Source: Fimenecus sp964614605 (GTDB lineage: Bacteria; Bacillota; Clostridia; Oscillospirales; Acutalibacteraceae). Taken from it: DNA of 31,219 nucleotides. Shown one piece after another: positions 6,412-14,334 of this stretch. A program made the translations under genes and the position numbers. Position 1 is the first letter of the stretch, and each line of letters begins with the position of its first letter. The stretch spans positions 1-31,219 of the forward strand of contig CAZTLU010000012.1 in NCBI GenBank assembly GCA_964614605.1, written 5' to 3'. The notes under the pieces were generated by a model. The model was not told the origin of the DNA. It made no database searches and saw nothing but the letters and a program-made list of their open reading frames with translations.

Positions 6412-7682
6412 AATTTGTTGAATTAGAAAAACAGGAATTCATTGAATTTTCGCAAAGTCACCCACAGGCTTTGTTTTTTCAGTCACCCTATTGGATTGAA
6501 ATTAAAGAGCAAAACGGTTGGCAGGGCAAAATTGTGGGCATAAAAAAAGACGGCGAAATTATTGCCGCCACAATTTTGCTTATTAAAAAAGTAATCGGCA
6601 ACATTCGTTTTGCTTATGCTCCCCGCGGATTTTTGCTTGATTACTCTGATTTCTCATTATTTGAAGCTTTCACAAATGAAATCAAGGCTTATCTTAAAAA
6701 TCTTGGTGTTGCATTCTTAAAAATTAACCCCTATGTTGATTATCAGCTTCGCGATGTTAACGGCGAGCCCATAGAGAATACAAAAAATGATACTTTGATG
6801 GACAAGCTCAAGGAGTTAGGCTACATTCACTACGGTTTTTATGTGGATATGGACGATAAAAAGGATTTGGAGCCCCGTTGGGTTTCGGTGCTTGATATCA
6901 AAGACAAGACAATTGACGAGTTATTCAAGAATTTCCGCAGTGGTACAAAATGGGGCATCAACAACAGTAAAAAGAATTTTATTACTATGGTTGAGGCTGA
7001 TGAAGATAATTTGTTTGAGTTCAAAAGCTTAATGGAGCACACTTCGGAACGCCGTGGGTTTGTTGACCGACCCCTCTCCTACTACACAGAGATGTTTAAA
7101 ATTCTTAAACGCGAAAATGCGGTTAAGGTGCTTTTTGCAGAAATCAATTTCAAGGAGCTTCTTAACTTTACAAAAGCTCGATTTGATAAAAATGCAAAGC
7201 GTCTTGAAGTAATCAAGGATAATCCCAAAAAGCAAAAGGAATATAACGAGATTTTGTCAGAGCAGAAAAGTCTTGAGCCGAGGCTTGAAATACTCGCAAA
7301 AAATATTGAGGAATTCGGTGAGAAAAAGATTATTGCAGGCGGTTGGTATATGCTTTACGGCAGAGAGATTGTTTATCTTTTCGGTGCAAGCTACAAGCCT
7401 TTTATGAGATACAACTCACAGTATTTACTGCAATATGAAATGTTGAAATTCGCTATTGACGAAGGATATGACAAGTTCAATTTCTATGGCATTGACGGTA
7501 ATTTCAATGAAGATTCAGTAAATTACGGCTTATTCGATTTCAAGCGCGGATTCAACGCAGATGTTCACGAGTTAATCGGCGAATTTGATTTGATTGTAAA
7601 TAAATCATTGTATAAACAATACAACCTTTTATTCAAGGGATATAAGGTACTCAAAGCAGTACAAAAGAAACTTATTAAATAA
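6408..7682 (+). CDS. FemABX peptidoglycan-bridge aminoacyltransferase 2
   Basis: This 424-residue paralogue of the preceding gene has the same architecture: AYAPRGFLLDY (69-79), FRSGTKWGINNSKK (176-189), a coiled-coil arm at about 250-305, then FNFYGIDGNF (357-366) and FDFKRGFNADVHELIGEFDL (376-395). The start codon overlaps the previous stop (ATGA), so the two are translationally coupled. In Staphylococcus, successive Fem proteins add successive bridge residues; a similar division of labour is inferred here. Confidence 0.92.
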   Translation: MKFVELEKQEFIEFSQSHPQALFFQSPYWIEIKEQNGWQGKIVGIKKDGEIIAATILLIKKVIGNIRFAYAPRGFLLDYSDFSLFEAFTNEIKAYLKNLGVAFLKINPYVDYQLRDVNGEPIENTKNDTLMDKLKELGYIHYGFYVDMDDKKDLEPRWVSVLDIKDKTIDELFKNFRSGTKWGINNSKKNFITMVEADEDNLFEFKSLMEHTSERRGFVDRPLSYYTEMFKILKRENAVKVLFAEINFKELLNFTKARFDKNAKRLEVIKDNPKKQKEYNEILSEQKSLEPRLEILAKNIEEFGEKKIIAGGWYMLYGREIVYLFGASYKPFMRYNSQYLLQYEMLKFAIDEGYDKFNFYGIDGNFNEDSVNYGLFDFKRGFNADVHELIGEFDLIVNKSLYKQYNLLFKGYKVLKAVQKKLIK

Positions 7683-7693
7683 GGTTTGATAAT

Positions 7694-8944
7694 ATGTATC
7701 AGTTTAAAGCGGATATTCCCGTTTCTGAATTCACGGCATTTGTAGAAAAAGCATCATTTGCCACAATTCAGCAGACAGAGGAATGGAGCAAATTAAAGAA
7801 CAATTGGAAAAACAGCTTTTGCGGAATATACAAGGATAATGAGCTTGTAGGTGTTGCGTTGATTTTAATGCGCACACTTATGCCGGGCTTCACCTATGCT
7901 TACTGCCCGCGAGGTCCTTTAATGGATTTCTGCGACAACGAGGCAGTAAAGGCTTTTACCGAAGGGGCAAAAGAATACTGCAAATCACAGGGCGTTTATC
8001 TTTTAAAGGTTGACCCGACAATTGTTGTGGGCAAGACTCTCCCCGATATGCCAACGGACAAATATTTTGACCCATTTGATTTGGAAAAGGGTAAAATCGA
8101 ATTTGACAATCTTGTGGCAAGCGGATTCAAGCACAAGGGCTTTGGAAAAAGTCTTGATTCGGCAACACAACCCCGATATAACGCGTTAATTCCCTTAAAG
8201 GACAGTGACGGCACTCCCCTCACCGCTCCGCAATTCAAGAAGAATTACAAGCAGAAGCTTCGCAAATATTTAGGTAATTTCCAAATAGCACGCGGGCTTT
8301 ACTATGAGGGGGCAGAGCATACAGACGAAAATATTGCACTTTTCAAAAAGATTTTAAGTAACACCGAGGCAAGACAGAATATTTCTTTGAGAAATGAGGA
8401 ATATTTCAATTTACTTGCCGATTCTTTTGGTGACAAGGCGTTCTTCGCTTTTGAGAAATGCAATGTTAATACTTACATTGAAAATCTTGAAAAAAGATAT
8501 GAAAAAGAGCCTGAAAATCGCGAAAAGCTCACAGAGCAATTAACCGATGCAAAAAATGTTATGGCAGAGCGTGGAGAGAACATTCCCCTCGCCGCTTTAC
8601 TTACGGTATATCCGCCTAACAATGATGGTGTTAAAATTGCCGAGTATTTGTATGCGGGCTCGGATTTAACGGTTTTCTCGTCATTCTGTGCTACCCTTTG
8701 CGGACTTTGCACACAATGCACCTACTGCGCTGAAAATGGCTGTGATTTTCTTGATTTAGGCGGTGTGCCCGGCACATTTGATGACGGACTTTATGACTTC
8801 AAGAGCCCCTTTAACCCCATTATTGTGGAATACGCAGGTGAATTTGATTTACCCATAAATAATGCAAAATATGCGATTATGGAAAAAGGCTTACCTGTGC
8901 TTAAGAAGGGATATTCAAAGATTAGAAAGTTATTGAAAAGATAA
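7694..8944 (+). CDS. FemABX peptidoglycan-bridge aminoacyltransferase 3, with Cys-rich segment
   Basis: This is the third tandem Fem paralogue, 416 residues, 11 nt after gene 2. Family blocks seen are YAYCPRGPLMDF (68-79), NYKQKLRKYLG (184-194), a shorter coiled arm (about 260-292), then DFLDLGGVPGTF (351-362) and YDFKSPFNPIIVEYAGEFDL (367-386). It is more divergent than its two neighbours. Unlike them it has six cysteines in 19 residues at 332, 336, 339, 342, 345 and 350 (spacing C-x3-C-x2-C-x2-C-x2-C-x4-C), on the helix preceding the last conserved strand. It may act on a different stem-bridge position or be a FemX-like initiator. Confidence 0.88.
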   Translation: MYQFKADIPVSEFTAFVEKASFATIQQTEEWSKLKNNWKNSFCGIYKDNELVGVALILMRTLMPGFTYAYCPRGPLMDFCDNEAVKAFTEGAKEYCKSQGVYLLKVDPTIVVGKTLPDMPTDKYFDPFDLEKGKIEFDNLVASGFKHKGFGKSLDSATQPRYNALIPLKDSDGTPLTAPQFKKNYKQKLRKYLGNFQIARGLYYEGAEHTDENIALFKKILSNTEARQNISLRNEEYFNLLADSFGDKAFFAFEKCNVNTYIENLEKRYEKEPENREKLTEQLTDAKNVMAERGENIPLAALLTVYPPNNDGVKIAEYLYAGSDLTVFSSFCATLCGLCTQCTYCAENGCDFLDLGGVPGTFDDGLYDFKSPFNPIIVEYAGEFDLPINNAKYAIMEKGLPVLKKGYSKIRKLLKR

Positions 8945-8977
8945 AAAACTCCCCATTCGGTTGAATGGGGAATTTTT
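8943..8977. terminator. Bidirectional terminator between convergent genes
   Basis: CCCCATTC (8951-8958) pairs with GAATGGGG (8963-8970). AATTTTT lies on the plus 3' side and an A-run on the 5' side reads as a T-run on the minus strand. It serves both the fem operon and the convergent membrane-protein gene. Confidence 0.88.
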
Positions 8978-8995
8978 ATAGTCGCATATTTATTT

Positions 8996-10048
8996 TTACA
9001 CCTCATCCGTCACTTCGTGACGCCTTCCCCTAAAGGTGAAGGCAAAGCGAGAGGCTTTTTTCTTGATTAAGATTACTATGATTATCGAAATAACGAATAA
9101 AACAAGTAGTATCAAGCCGAAAATCAGAGCACGGTCTGCGTATGGGGTATAAGTATCAAGCAGGGGTTTGAGGAATTCGTATGACACTAAATCCTGCTTA
9201 CCTTGGTGGAATTCTTCAAATTTATTCTGAATAAGGGTAATTACACCACTGTAAGTCAGGGATACCGCACCAAGATAAGCGAAGGCATTGAAAATATTGC
9301 GAATATTGACAATGATTAGAGCGATTGAAAGCCCGAGTGATATGTTTTTGAGTTTTAGTGCAGTTTCTTCTGATAATAAAATTATAATTTTATCACAACT
9401 GACGCCTGTTGTACTCTCAATAAATTCTAATACAAAAAGCTTTATTTTTATGCTGATTTTTTCTTCAAAGGTTTCTGCATTATCAACATTTAATTCGGGA
9501 TTGTTTTGAAGTGTTATACCATTATCAAGACGTTCACGGGCTTCGTCGGGGTCGCTGTAAAGAAAATAGTCGATTATTGAATGTACTTCGGTTTTAATTG
9601 CGGTTTCAATAACTTTAGAATTTAAAAACTTATCAACCGCATAGTCGGTTACTGAAAACTCGTCAATACTAAACATATCCTTTATGGAATCAGTAATAGA
9701 ATTAGTAATATCACTTAATGAAAAGTCACCGAGAGGAAAATCGCCGAGCGAGAAGTCGTCCAATGAAAATGAGGGAGTTTTTGTGTTTTCTTGGATATAT
9801 TTTTCTGTATATTCTTCGGCATAGCTTTGAGCATATTCCTTAATAGTCAGCTTTTCACCGTCTTTGGTGAAGGTAAGCCCCGGCAAGTCCATATTATCAA
9901 TCTGCGAATTGAATTCGTCAGAGGTAAGGTAGGCTCTGCCAACGCCGATAAGAGCTGCACCGAGAAGCGAAAAAAGCAGAGCAACGCTTAAAATCACAGA
10001 GAGCACCGCCGAAATAATATGAAGAATTAAAGAGAGAGTTTTATTCAT
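8996..10048 (-). CDS. Hypothetical membrane protein with repeat-derived C-terminus
   Basis: I do not recognise this 350-residue protein. It has an N-terminal hydrophobic segment (about 5-30, glycine- and serine-rich at its end) and a long acidic extracytoplasmic or cytoplasmic middle containing a short repeat of FSLxDF/LGDF units (near 95-115). Two or three hydrophobic segments follow (about 225-270, and 310-335 ending in IKKK). The last 18-19 residues (ending RRHEVTDEV) are encoded entirely by dispersed repeat copy 3, so the natural C-terminus has probably been replaced by repeat sequence. ATG 10048 is preferred to an upstream in-frame GTG that lies in the terminator of the preceding gene. 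The Shine-Dalgarno site is weak (AGGTAT). Confidence 0.75.
   Translation of the reverse strand: MNKTLSLILHIISAVLSVILSVALLFSLLGAALIGVGRAYLTSDEFNSQIDNMDLPGLTFTKDGEKLTIKEYAQSYAEEYTEKYIQENTKTPSFSLDDFSLGDFPLGDFSLSDITNSITDSIKDMFSIDEFSVTDYAVDKFLNSKVIETAIKTEVHSIIDYFLYSDPDEARERLDNGITLQNNPELNVDNAETFEEKISIKIKLFVLEFIESTTGVSCDKIIILLSEETALKLKNISLGLSIALIIVNIRNIFNAFAYLGAVSLTYSGVITLIQNKFEEFHQGKQDLVSYEFLKPLLDTYTPYADRALIFGLILLVLFVISIIIVILIKKKASRFAFTFRGRRHEVTDEV
9001..9056 (+). repeat. Dispersed paired-hairpin repeat, copy 3 (inside a gene's 3' end)
   Basis: Hairpin 1 is GTCAC-TTC-GTGAC (9009-9021). Hairpin 2 is GCCTTC/GAAGGC (9022-9043), followed by AAAGCGAGAGG. It overlaps the coding end of the membrane-protein gene on the opposite strand. 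Confidence 0.8.
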
Positions 10049-10060
10049 AACAATACCTAA

Positions 10061-10100
10061 AACAAAGCCCCGCACCGATTAAGGTACGGGGTGAATTTTT
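10061..10100 (-). terminator. Terminator after the GtrA-like gene
   Basis: The stem 10068-10076 / 10083-10091 (9 bp with one mismatch, loop 10077-10082) is followed on the minus strand by CTTTGTTTT. Confidence 0.75.
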
Positions 10101-10113
10101 CAATGTACTTAAA

Positions 10114-10662
10114 TTATTCAGCAGTTTCTTCTGTTTTTTCTTCTTTTTTCTTATGGAAGAGGATTTTGTCAACGGGGAAGTAAAGGAAGAACTGTAAAGC
10201 TGAACAAATCATTGTTGCAATATTCTTTGCAAGTGCTTCGTTACACCAATCAAAGTTAATGAATACTTCTTTAAGTGTGGGGTTAAGCCATGCAGCGAAG
10301 AAAATAAGTGCGATTGTGAACACTATGTAGATGGGAAGTGCAACTGCAATGTTTGCACCTGAATTAAATGTCTTTTCTTTATTTACAAAGAAAGCAACAA
10401 TCTGTGCAACAATGTTTGCAACATTACTAACGATAAAGTAGCCAAGGCCACCAACTGCAACGGGATAAGCAAATACCCACCAGCTGAAATCCTGTGAATA
10501 AAGGTCTTTGATTGCAGGAATAAGCTGAAGTGTGTTAAGAAGCACGAACTGAACAATCATTGCAAGAAGGCTTACAACGATAAACTTAACGAACTGCCAG
10601 ATTGTAACAAGAAGTGAGCCCTTTGACTCTGCTGCCTTGTCGATATTTTTTAATACTGCCAT
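10114..10662 (-). CDS. GtrA-like membrane protein
   Basis: This 182-residue protein has four predicted membrane segments (about 23-47, 62-90, 105-125 and 147-167) and a charged KKKEEKTEETAE tail. The junction VAFFVNKEKTFNS after the second hydrophobic block resembles the conserved basic/aromatic motif of GtrA-family proteins, small proteins proposed to move lipid-linked sugars across the membrane for cell-surface glycosylation. The start ATG follows AGGAGA on the minus strand. A promoter lies upstream and a terminator downstream, so it may be transcribed alone. The family assignment is moderate; no glycosyltransferase gene is adjacent. Confidence 0.7.
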   Translation of the reverse strand: MAVLKNIDKAAESKGSLLVTIWQFVKFIVVSLLAMIVQFVLLNTLQLIPAIKDLYSQDFSWWVFAYPVAVGGLGYFIVSNVANIVAQIVAFFVNKEKTFNSGANIAVALPIYIVFTIALIFFAAWLNPTLKEVFINFDWCNEALAKNIATMICSALQFFLYFPVDKILFHKKKEEKTEETAE

Positions 10663-10699
10663 AATAAATTTTCTCCTCTTTATGCCAATTTATGCACAA

Positions 10700-10728
10700 A
10701 TAATATCATAATACGAATAATAAGTCAA
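10700..10728 (-). promoter_or_regulatory. Promoter of the GtrA-like gene
   Basis: On the minus strand TTGACT (10728-10723) and TATTAT (10705-10700) are 17 bp apart, about 40 bp before the start codon. Confidence 0.65.
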
Positions 10729-10765
10729 TAAATAAAACAGCAGAAACAACTCTCGCCTAAAACAT

Positions 10766-11629
10766 TTAATATGTAATTGTATAGTCCTTTTCAAAGGTTA
10801 CGCCGAGTTTACCTTTTTGTGTACCGAACATATTTACCGTTACATTGAGAATAAGTGGAGTTGTATAGTTTGCGTGAGTCATACGACCTGTTGACTTGTC
10901 AATCGTTGCAATTACCACACAATCATAATATTCAGTAGAGAAATCTTCTACCATTCCCGATTCTGCTACCTCTGCAGCCTCGATAACATCAAATACGGAG
11001 CCCACGCCTGAACCTGCGGTTGGGTTTTTTTCGTTATATAATTCTATGCGAATTACATATTCATTACCCTTATCTTTGATTTCTGCACTTTCAACCGAGT
11101 CAACAGTAAGACGGCTCACATAGCTTTGATTTGGAACCTGAAAATTCTCTTGAATATCTTCTTTTGTGCCATAAACAATTGGGTCAGTATCGTCCTTCAT
11201 AGCAGTTGTTATAAGGCCATCCACAGTAGATTGCAGAACCTTTGGAACTTCGATTTCGCCCACAGTTCTGTACTCATAATTTTTAGTCACGGTTACGGCA
11301 TCAGTTTTAACCTTATTTGCACTCTTGTTAAAATAATCAACAATTTTGGCAGTTGTCCACTCGTTTTCAACCTTAGCCTGTGTCGTAGTTTCTTTTTTAT
11401 TTGTTGTGGGTTCATCTTTACTGTTGTTAGTGGCTTGAACTTGGGTTGTTGTGTCGTCACTTTCCTCACCAAGCCATTCATTATCAAACAGCAATTCTTC
11501 ATCGTCAAAAAGGTTCACATCTTCTTCTGTCGTGGTTGTTGTGGTTTCGTCATCAGCACCAAAACTGCAACCTGTAAATACAAGCATAAGAGTTAACAGT
11601 AATGCTATGAGTTTTGTAAGTTTTTTCAT
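10766..11629 (-). CDS. Predicted lipoprotein of unknown function
   Basis: This is a 287-residue secreted lipoprotein. It has a short KK n-region, a hydrophobic h-region and a lipobox ending in TGC with Cys21. A low-complexity acidic, Thr-rich linker follows (about 23-75, runs of TTTTTT and DDTTTQ). A probable beta-rich folded domain occupies about 80-287. ATG 11629 is chosen because AAGGAGATATAAAA precedes it; the open frame extends upstream without a Shine-Dalgarno site. It has its own promoter. The domain is not one I can name. The Thr/Glu linker suggests a surface-anchored domain projecting through the cell wall. Confidence 0.8.
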   Translation of the reverse strand: MKKLTKLIALLLTLMLVFTGCSFGADDETTTTTTEEDVNLFDDEELLFDNEWLGEESDDTTTQVQATNNSKDEPTTNKKETTTQAKVENEWTTAKIVDYFNKSANKVKTDAVTVTKNYEYRTVGEIEVPKVLQSTVDGLITTAMKDDTDPIVYGTKEDIQENFQVPNQSYVSRLTVDSVESAEIKDKGNEYVIRIELYNEKNPTAGSGVGSVFDVIEAAEVAESGMVEDFSTEYYDCVVIATIDKSTGRMTHANYTTPLILNVTVNMFGTQKGKLGVTFEKDYTITY

Positions 11630-11670
11630 TTTATATCTCCTTCTAAAGCCACAAGATATTGTTATAATTA

Positions 11671-11699
11671 AGTATAGCACTTATGAATTGAAAAGTCAA
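11671..11699 (-). promoter_or_regulatory. Promoter of the lipoprotein gene
   Basis: On the minus strand TTGACT (11699-11694) and TATACT (11676-11671) are 17 bp apart, about 40 nt before the start codon. Confidence 0.72.
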
Positions 11700-11744
11700 C
11701 ACCTGAGATTCTATGCTACACTCATAATATCACCAAATAAGCTT

Positions 11745-11783
11745 AATATGAAAAGGGCGGTGGCTTGCCCCAATACCCCGCCA
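11745..11783 (-). terminator. Possible terminator after glnA
   Basis: On the minus strand an outer GGCGG/CCGCC stem (11782-11778 with 11760-11756) encloses a G-rich loop and is followed by CTTTTCATATT. The stem is short, so this is tentative. Confidence 0.4.
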
Positions 11784-11799
11784 GGCTATTTGATGTTTA

Positions 11800-13121
11800 T
11801 CAATATTTTGAAAGGTATTCGTCGATTTCCCACTGTGAAACTCTTGTGGTATAATCAACCCACTCTTTCTTTTTGCCCTCGAGATATTTATTAAAAATAT
11901 GCTCACCGAGAATGCCCTTTGCCCATTCGCTTCTTTCAAGCTCACGAACAGCATCCGGCAAAGTTCCAGGAAGATTACCTATACCCTTTGCTTTGCGTTC
12001 TGCACGGGTCATATCATAGATACTTTTGGTAATCCCCTCAGGGGCACGCATACCCTTTTTATACCGTCAAGACCTGCAGCAATGCAGAGTGCTATTTCAA
12101 GATAAGGGTTACAAGATGGGTCTGCCGAACAAAGCTCAACACGGGTTGCCATACCGCGAGCGGCAGGAACACGAATAAGTGCTGAACGGTTTGATGCTGA
12201 CCAAGATATGTAAACGGGTGCTTCAAAGCCGGGAACCAATCTCTTATATGAGTTTACAAGAGGATTTGCAACGGCTGTTATAGCCTTGATATGATGAAGA
12301 ACACCTGCAATAAACTGATAAGCGGTATCTGAAAGACCGTATTTATCGTCGGGGTTATAAAAAGCATTTTCGCCGTCTTTCATAAGAGAAAGGTTTGTGT
12401 GCATACCATTACCTGCGGCACCATAAAGAGGCTTTGGCATAAATGTTGCGTGAAGTCCGTTACGGCGTGCATAGGTTTTTACGACATGCTTGAAGGTAAC
12501 AACCTTATCTGCCGCTTCAAGAGCCTCGGCAAATTTGAAGTCGATTTCGTGCTGACCCTCTGCACACTCGTGATGAGAAGCTTCAATTTCATAACCCATC
12601 TGCTGAAGTGCTATGCAGATGTCGTTACGGCACTGCTCGCCGTCGTCAGCGGGACCGATATCAAAATAGCCAACTGCGTCGTTTGTTTTTGTGGTTGCTC
12701 TGCCCTGCTCATCAAGTTTAAACATAAAGAATTCGCACTCGGGACCGACATTGATTGAATAGCCCATTTCTGCTGCCTCTTCAATGACCGTGCGAAGCAC
12801 ATGACGGGGGTCGCCCATGAAAGGTGTTACTTTATCAGCACCGTAAACATCACAGATTACACGTGCCGTACCATCTTTCCAAGGGAGAATTGTAAATGTA
12901 TCAAGGTCGGGCTTTAAGTACATATCGGACTCGTCAATACGGACAAAGCCTTCGATTGATGAGCCGTCAAACATCTGACCGTCGGTAAGTACCTTTTCAA
13001 ACATATTTTCAGTGATTGCAATATTTTTCATCTGACCGAAAATGTCGGTAAACTGCAATCTTAAGAACTTAATTTCTTTCTCTTTTGCTATGCGAAGAAT
13101 GTCTTCAACTGTGTAACTCAT
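11800..13121 (-). pseudogene. glnA: Glutamine synthetase type I, single-base frameshift
   Basis: This enzyme makes glutamine from glutamate, ammonia and ATP. Motifs in frame 1 are DGSSIEGF (52-59), GPECEFF with metal-binding E128/E130, NGLHATFMPKP (221-231), GNGMHTNLS (237-245), NPLVNSYKRLVPGFEAP (286-302) and RVELCSADPS (327-336). After K355 the frame runs into unrelated residues (RVCVPLRG...) and stops at 12009. The next frame supplies exactly the missing end, GMRAPEG to the terminal EYLSKY. Restoring one A to the 5-base run at 12056-12060 (plus-strand T5) gives IKKGMRAPEG and a normal 440-residue GSI-alpha protein. All other catalytic blocks are intact, so the break is recent, recoded, or a sequencing/assembly error. 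ATG 13121 follows AAAGGTGG. A strong promoter and a palindrome lie upstream. Confidence 0.9.
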
Positions 13122-13140
13122 AGGAATTACCACCTTTCAA

Positions 13141-13154
13141 TGTAAGTATTTACA
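13141..13154 (-). promoter_or_regulatory. Perfect palindrome in the glnA leader (candidate operator)
   Basis: TGTAAGTATTTACA is a perfect 14-bp palindrome with 5-bp arms. It lies between the glnA -10 and its Shine-Dalgarno site. The TGTnA...TnACA ends recall GlnR/TnrA boxes, but the spacing is three bases shorter than the 17-bp GlnR consensus, so the regulator is not identified. Confidence 0.5.
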
Positions 13155-13181
13155 CAAATAAATACCCACTTTAATGGTTAT

Positions 13182-13209
13182 ATTATACCAAAGTTTTGAA
13201 AGATGTCAA
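13182..13209 (-). promoter_or_regulatory. Strong promoter of glnA
   Basis: On the minus strand a perfect TTGACA (13209-13204) and a perfect TATAAT (13187-13182) are 16 bp apart, with an extended -10 TGG. Confidence 0.85.
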
Positions 13210-13221
13210 TAAAATAAATAC

Positions 13222-13293
13222 GGTGGAGGAATCCTCCACCGCCCCTCCGTCATTTTCTGACGAAAATGCCACCTCCCCATCAAGTGGGGAGGC
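13222..13293 (+). repeat. Dispersed paired-hairpin repeat, copy 4 (longest)
   Basis: An extra leading palindrome GGTGGAGGA-A-TCCTCCACC (13222-13240) is followed by hairpin 1, CATTTTC-TGAC-GAAAATG (13251-13268), and hairpin 2, CCTCCCC/GGGGAGG (13272-13292). Read on the minus strand, the leading palindrome is followed by GTATTTATTTTATTG, so it may also terminate the mtnA operon. Confidence 0.85.
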
Positions 13294-13299
13294 TAAGCT

Positions 13300-14334
13300 C
13301 TATATTAATTCTTTTATTTGTTCGGGTGTGATTATGCCCTTTTCGGTAATGAATGCGGTGATAAGTGAATGGTCGGTAACATCAAATGCAGGATTGAGAG
13401 TCTTTGCATTTTGTGGAATCATTGTTTTTTCGTACCACATCTCGCCTATTTCTGCGCCGTTTCGCATTTCGATTACTATGTCATCACCTGTTGGGATATT
13501 CTTATCAAAGGTTGAAAACGGCATACAGATATAAAAAGGAATGCCGTAATGCTTTGCAAGGATTGCCACACCGTTTGTGCCGATTTTATTTGCCGCATCA
13601 CCGTTTAAAGCTACTCGGTCACAGCCTACAAGCACTGCGTCGACGAGATGATTTTTCATAACATAAGACGCCATATTATCACAGATTACGGTGGTGTCAA
13701 CGCCTGCGTCGGTAAGTTCAAAGGCGGTAAGTCTTGCACCTTGTAAAAGCGGGCGGGTTTCGTCGGCATAGACCTTTATAGCTCTGCCCTGCTCTTTTGA
13801 TATGTAGACGGGCGAAAGTGCCGTGCCGTATTTTACGGTTGCAAGTCGCCCCGCATTGCAATGAGTGAGAATTGAATTGCAATTCTTTAAAAGCTCTGCA
13901 CCGTATTCACCGATTTTTCGGCAAACAGATATATCCTCATCAATCATTTTAAGAGCTTGATTTGTGAGAGTTTCTTTGAAGTTTTCTGCGGTACAGTTTT
14001 TAGCGGTTTCTACTTGTTTTTCTGCCGCCCATTTAAGATTTACTGCGGTTGGTCGGCACTTAACAAGATTTTCTGCGTGATTTTTCAGCTCTGCGAAAAG
14101 CTCGGCATAATTTGTACTTTCGCTTTTGTTCATAAGCACAGCAAGACCGATTGCGGCAAAAACGCCGATTGCGGGGGCTCCGCGCACTTTAAGAAGCTTT
14201 ATGGCATCATACATTTCGCTGAAATTATCGGTAAAAACCTCTTTATATTCATTTGGCAAAAGTGTCTGGTCAATGAACACCGCTTTATTATTCGCGATAT
14301 CAAAGCCCACGGTTGCGCCGTTTAAAAATGACAT
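13300..14334 (-). CDS. mtnA: S-methyl-5-thioribose-1-phosphate isomerase
   Basis: This 344-residue cytosolic isomerase of the eIF2B-like fold converts methylthioribose-1-phosphate to methylthioribulose-1-phosphate in methionine salvage. Seen are RGAPAIG (51-57), THCNAG with catalytic C159, DETRPLLQGARLTAFEL (191-207), DNMASYVM, and GCDR with D239 followed by NGDAANKIGTNG. C159 and D239 correspond to the known catalytic Cys and Asp of Bacillus MtnA. Its ATG shares one base with the punA stop (TAATG), so it is the last gene of the operon mtaD-punA-mtnA, which supplies its substrate. No mtnB, mtnK, mtnC or mtnD is present in the window. Confidence 0.95.
   Translation of the reverse strand: MSFLNGATVGFDIANNKAVFIDQTLLPNEYKEVFTDNFSEMYDAIKLLKVRGAPAIGVFAAIGLAVLMNKSESTNYAELFAELKNHAENLVKCRPTAVNLKWAAEKQVETAKNCTAENFKETLTNQALKMIDEDISVCRKIGEYGAELLKNCNSILTHCNAGRLATVKYGTALSPVYISKEQGRAIKVYADETRPLLQGARLTAFELTDAGVDTTVICDNMASYVMKNHLVDAVLVGCDRVALNGDAANKIGTNGVAILAKHYGIPFYICMPFSTFDKNIPTGDDIVIEMRNGAEIGEMWYEKTMIPQNAKTLNPAFDVTDHSLITAFITEKGIITPEQIKELI

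Noticed and set aside
11451..11894. 147-residue plus-strand frame
   Set aside because: It is antisense to the low-complexity lipoprotein linker and runs through its promoter and the end of glnA; no ribosome site.
11800..12051. Separate small gene starting MRAPEG
   Set aside because: It is the C-terminal 83 residues of glutamine synthetase in the shifted frame; it has no ribosome site or promoter.
13196..13534. Plus-strand frame across repeat copy 4
   Set aside because: It is a translation of the repeat and the antisense of mtnA, starting in the glnA promoter.
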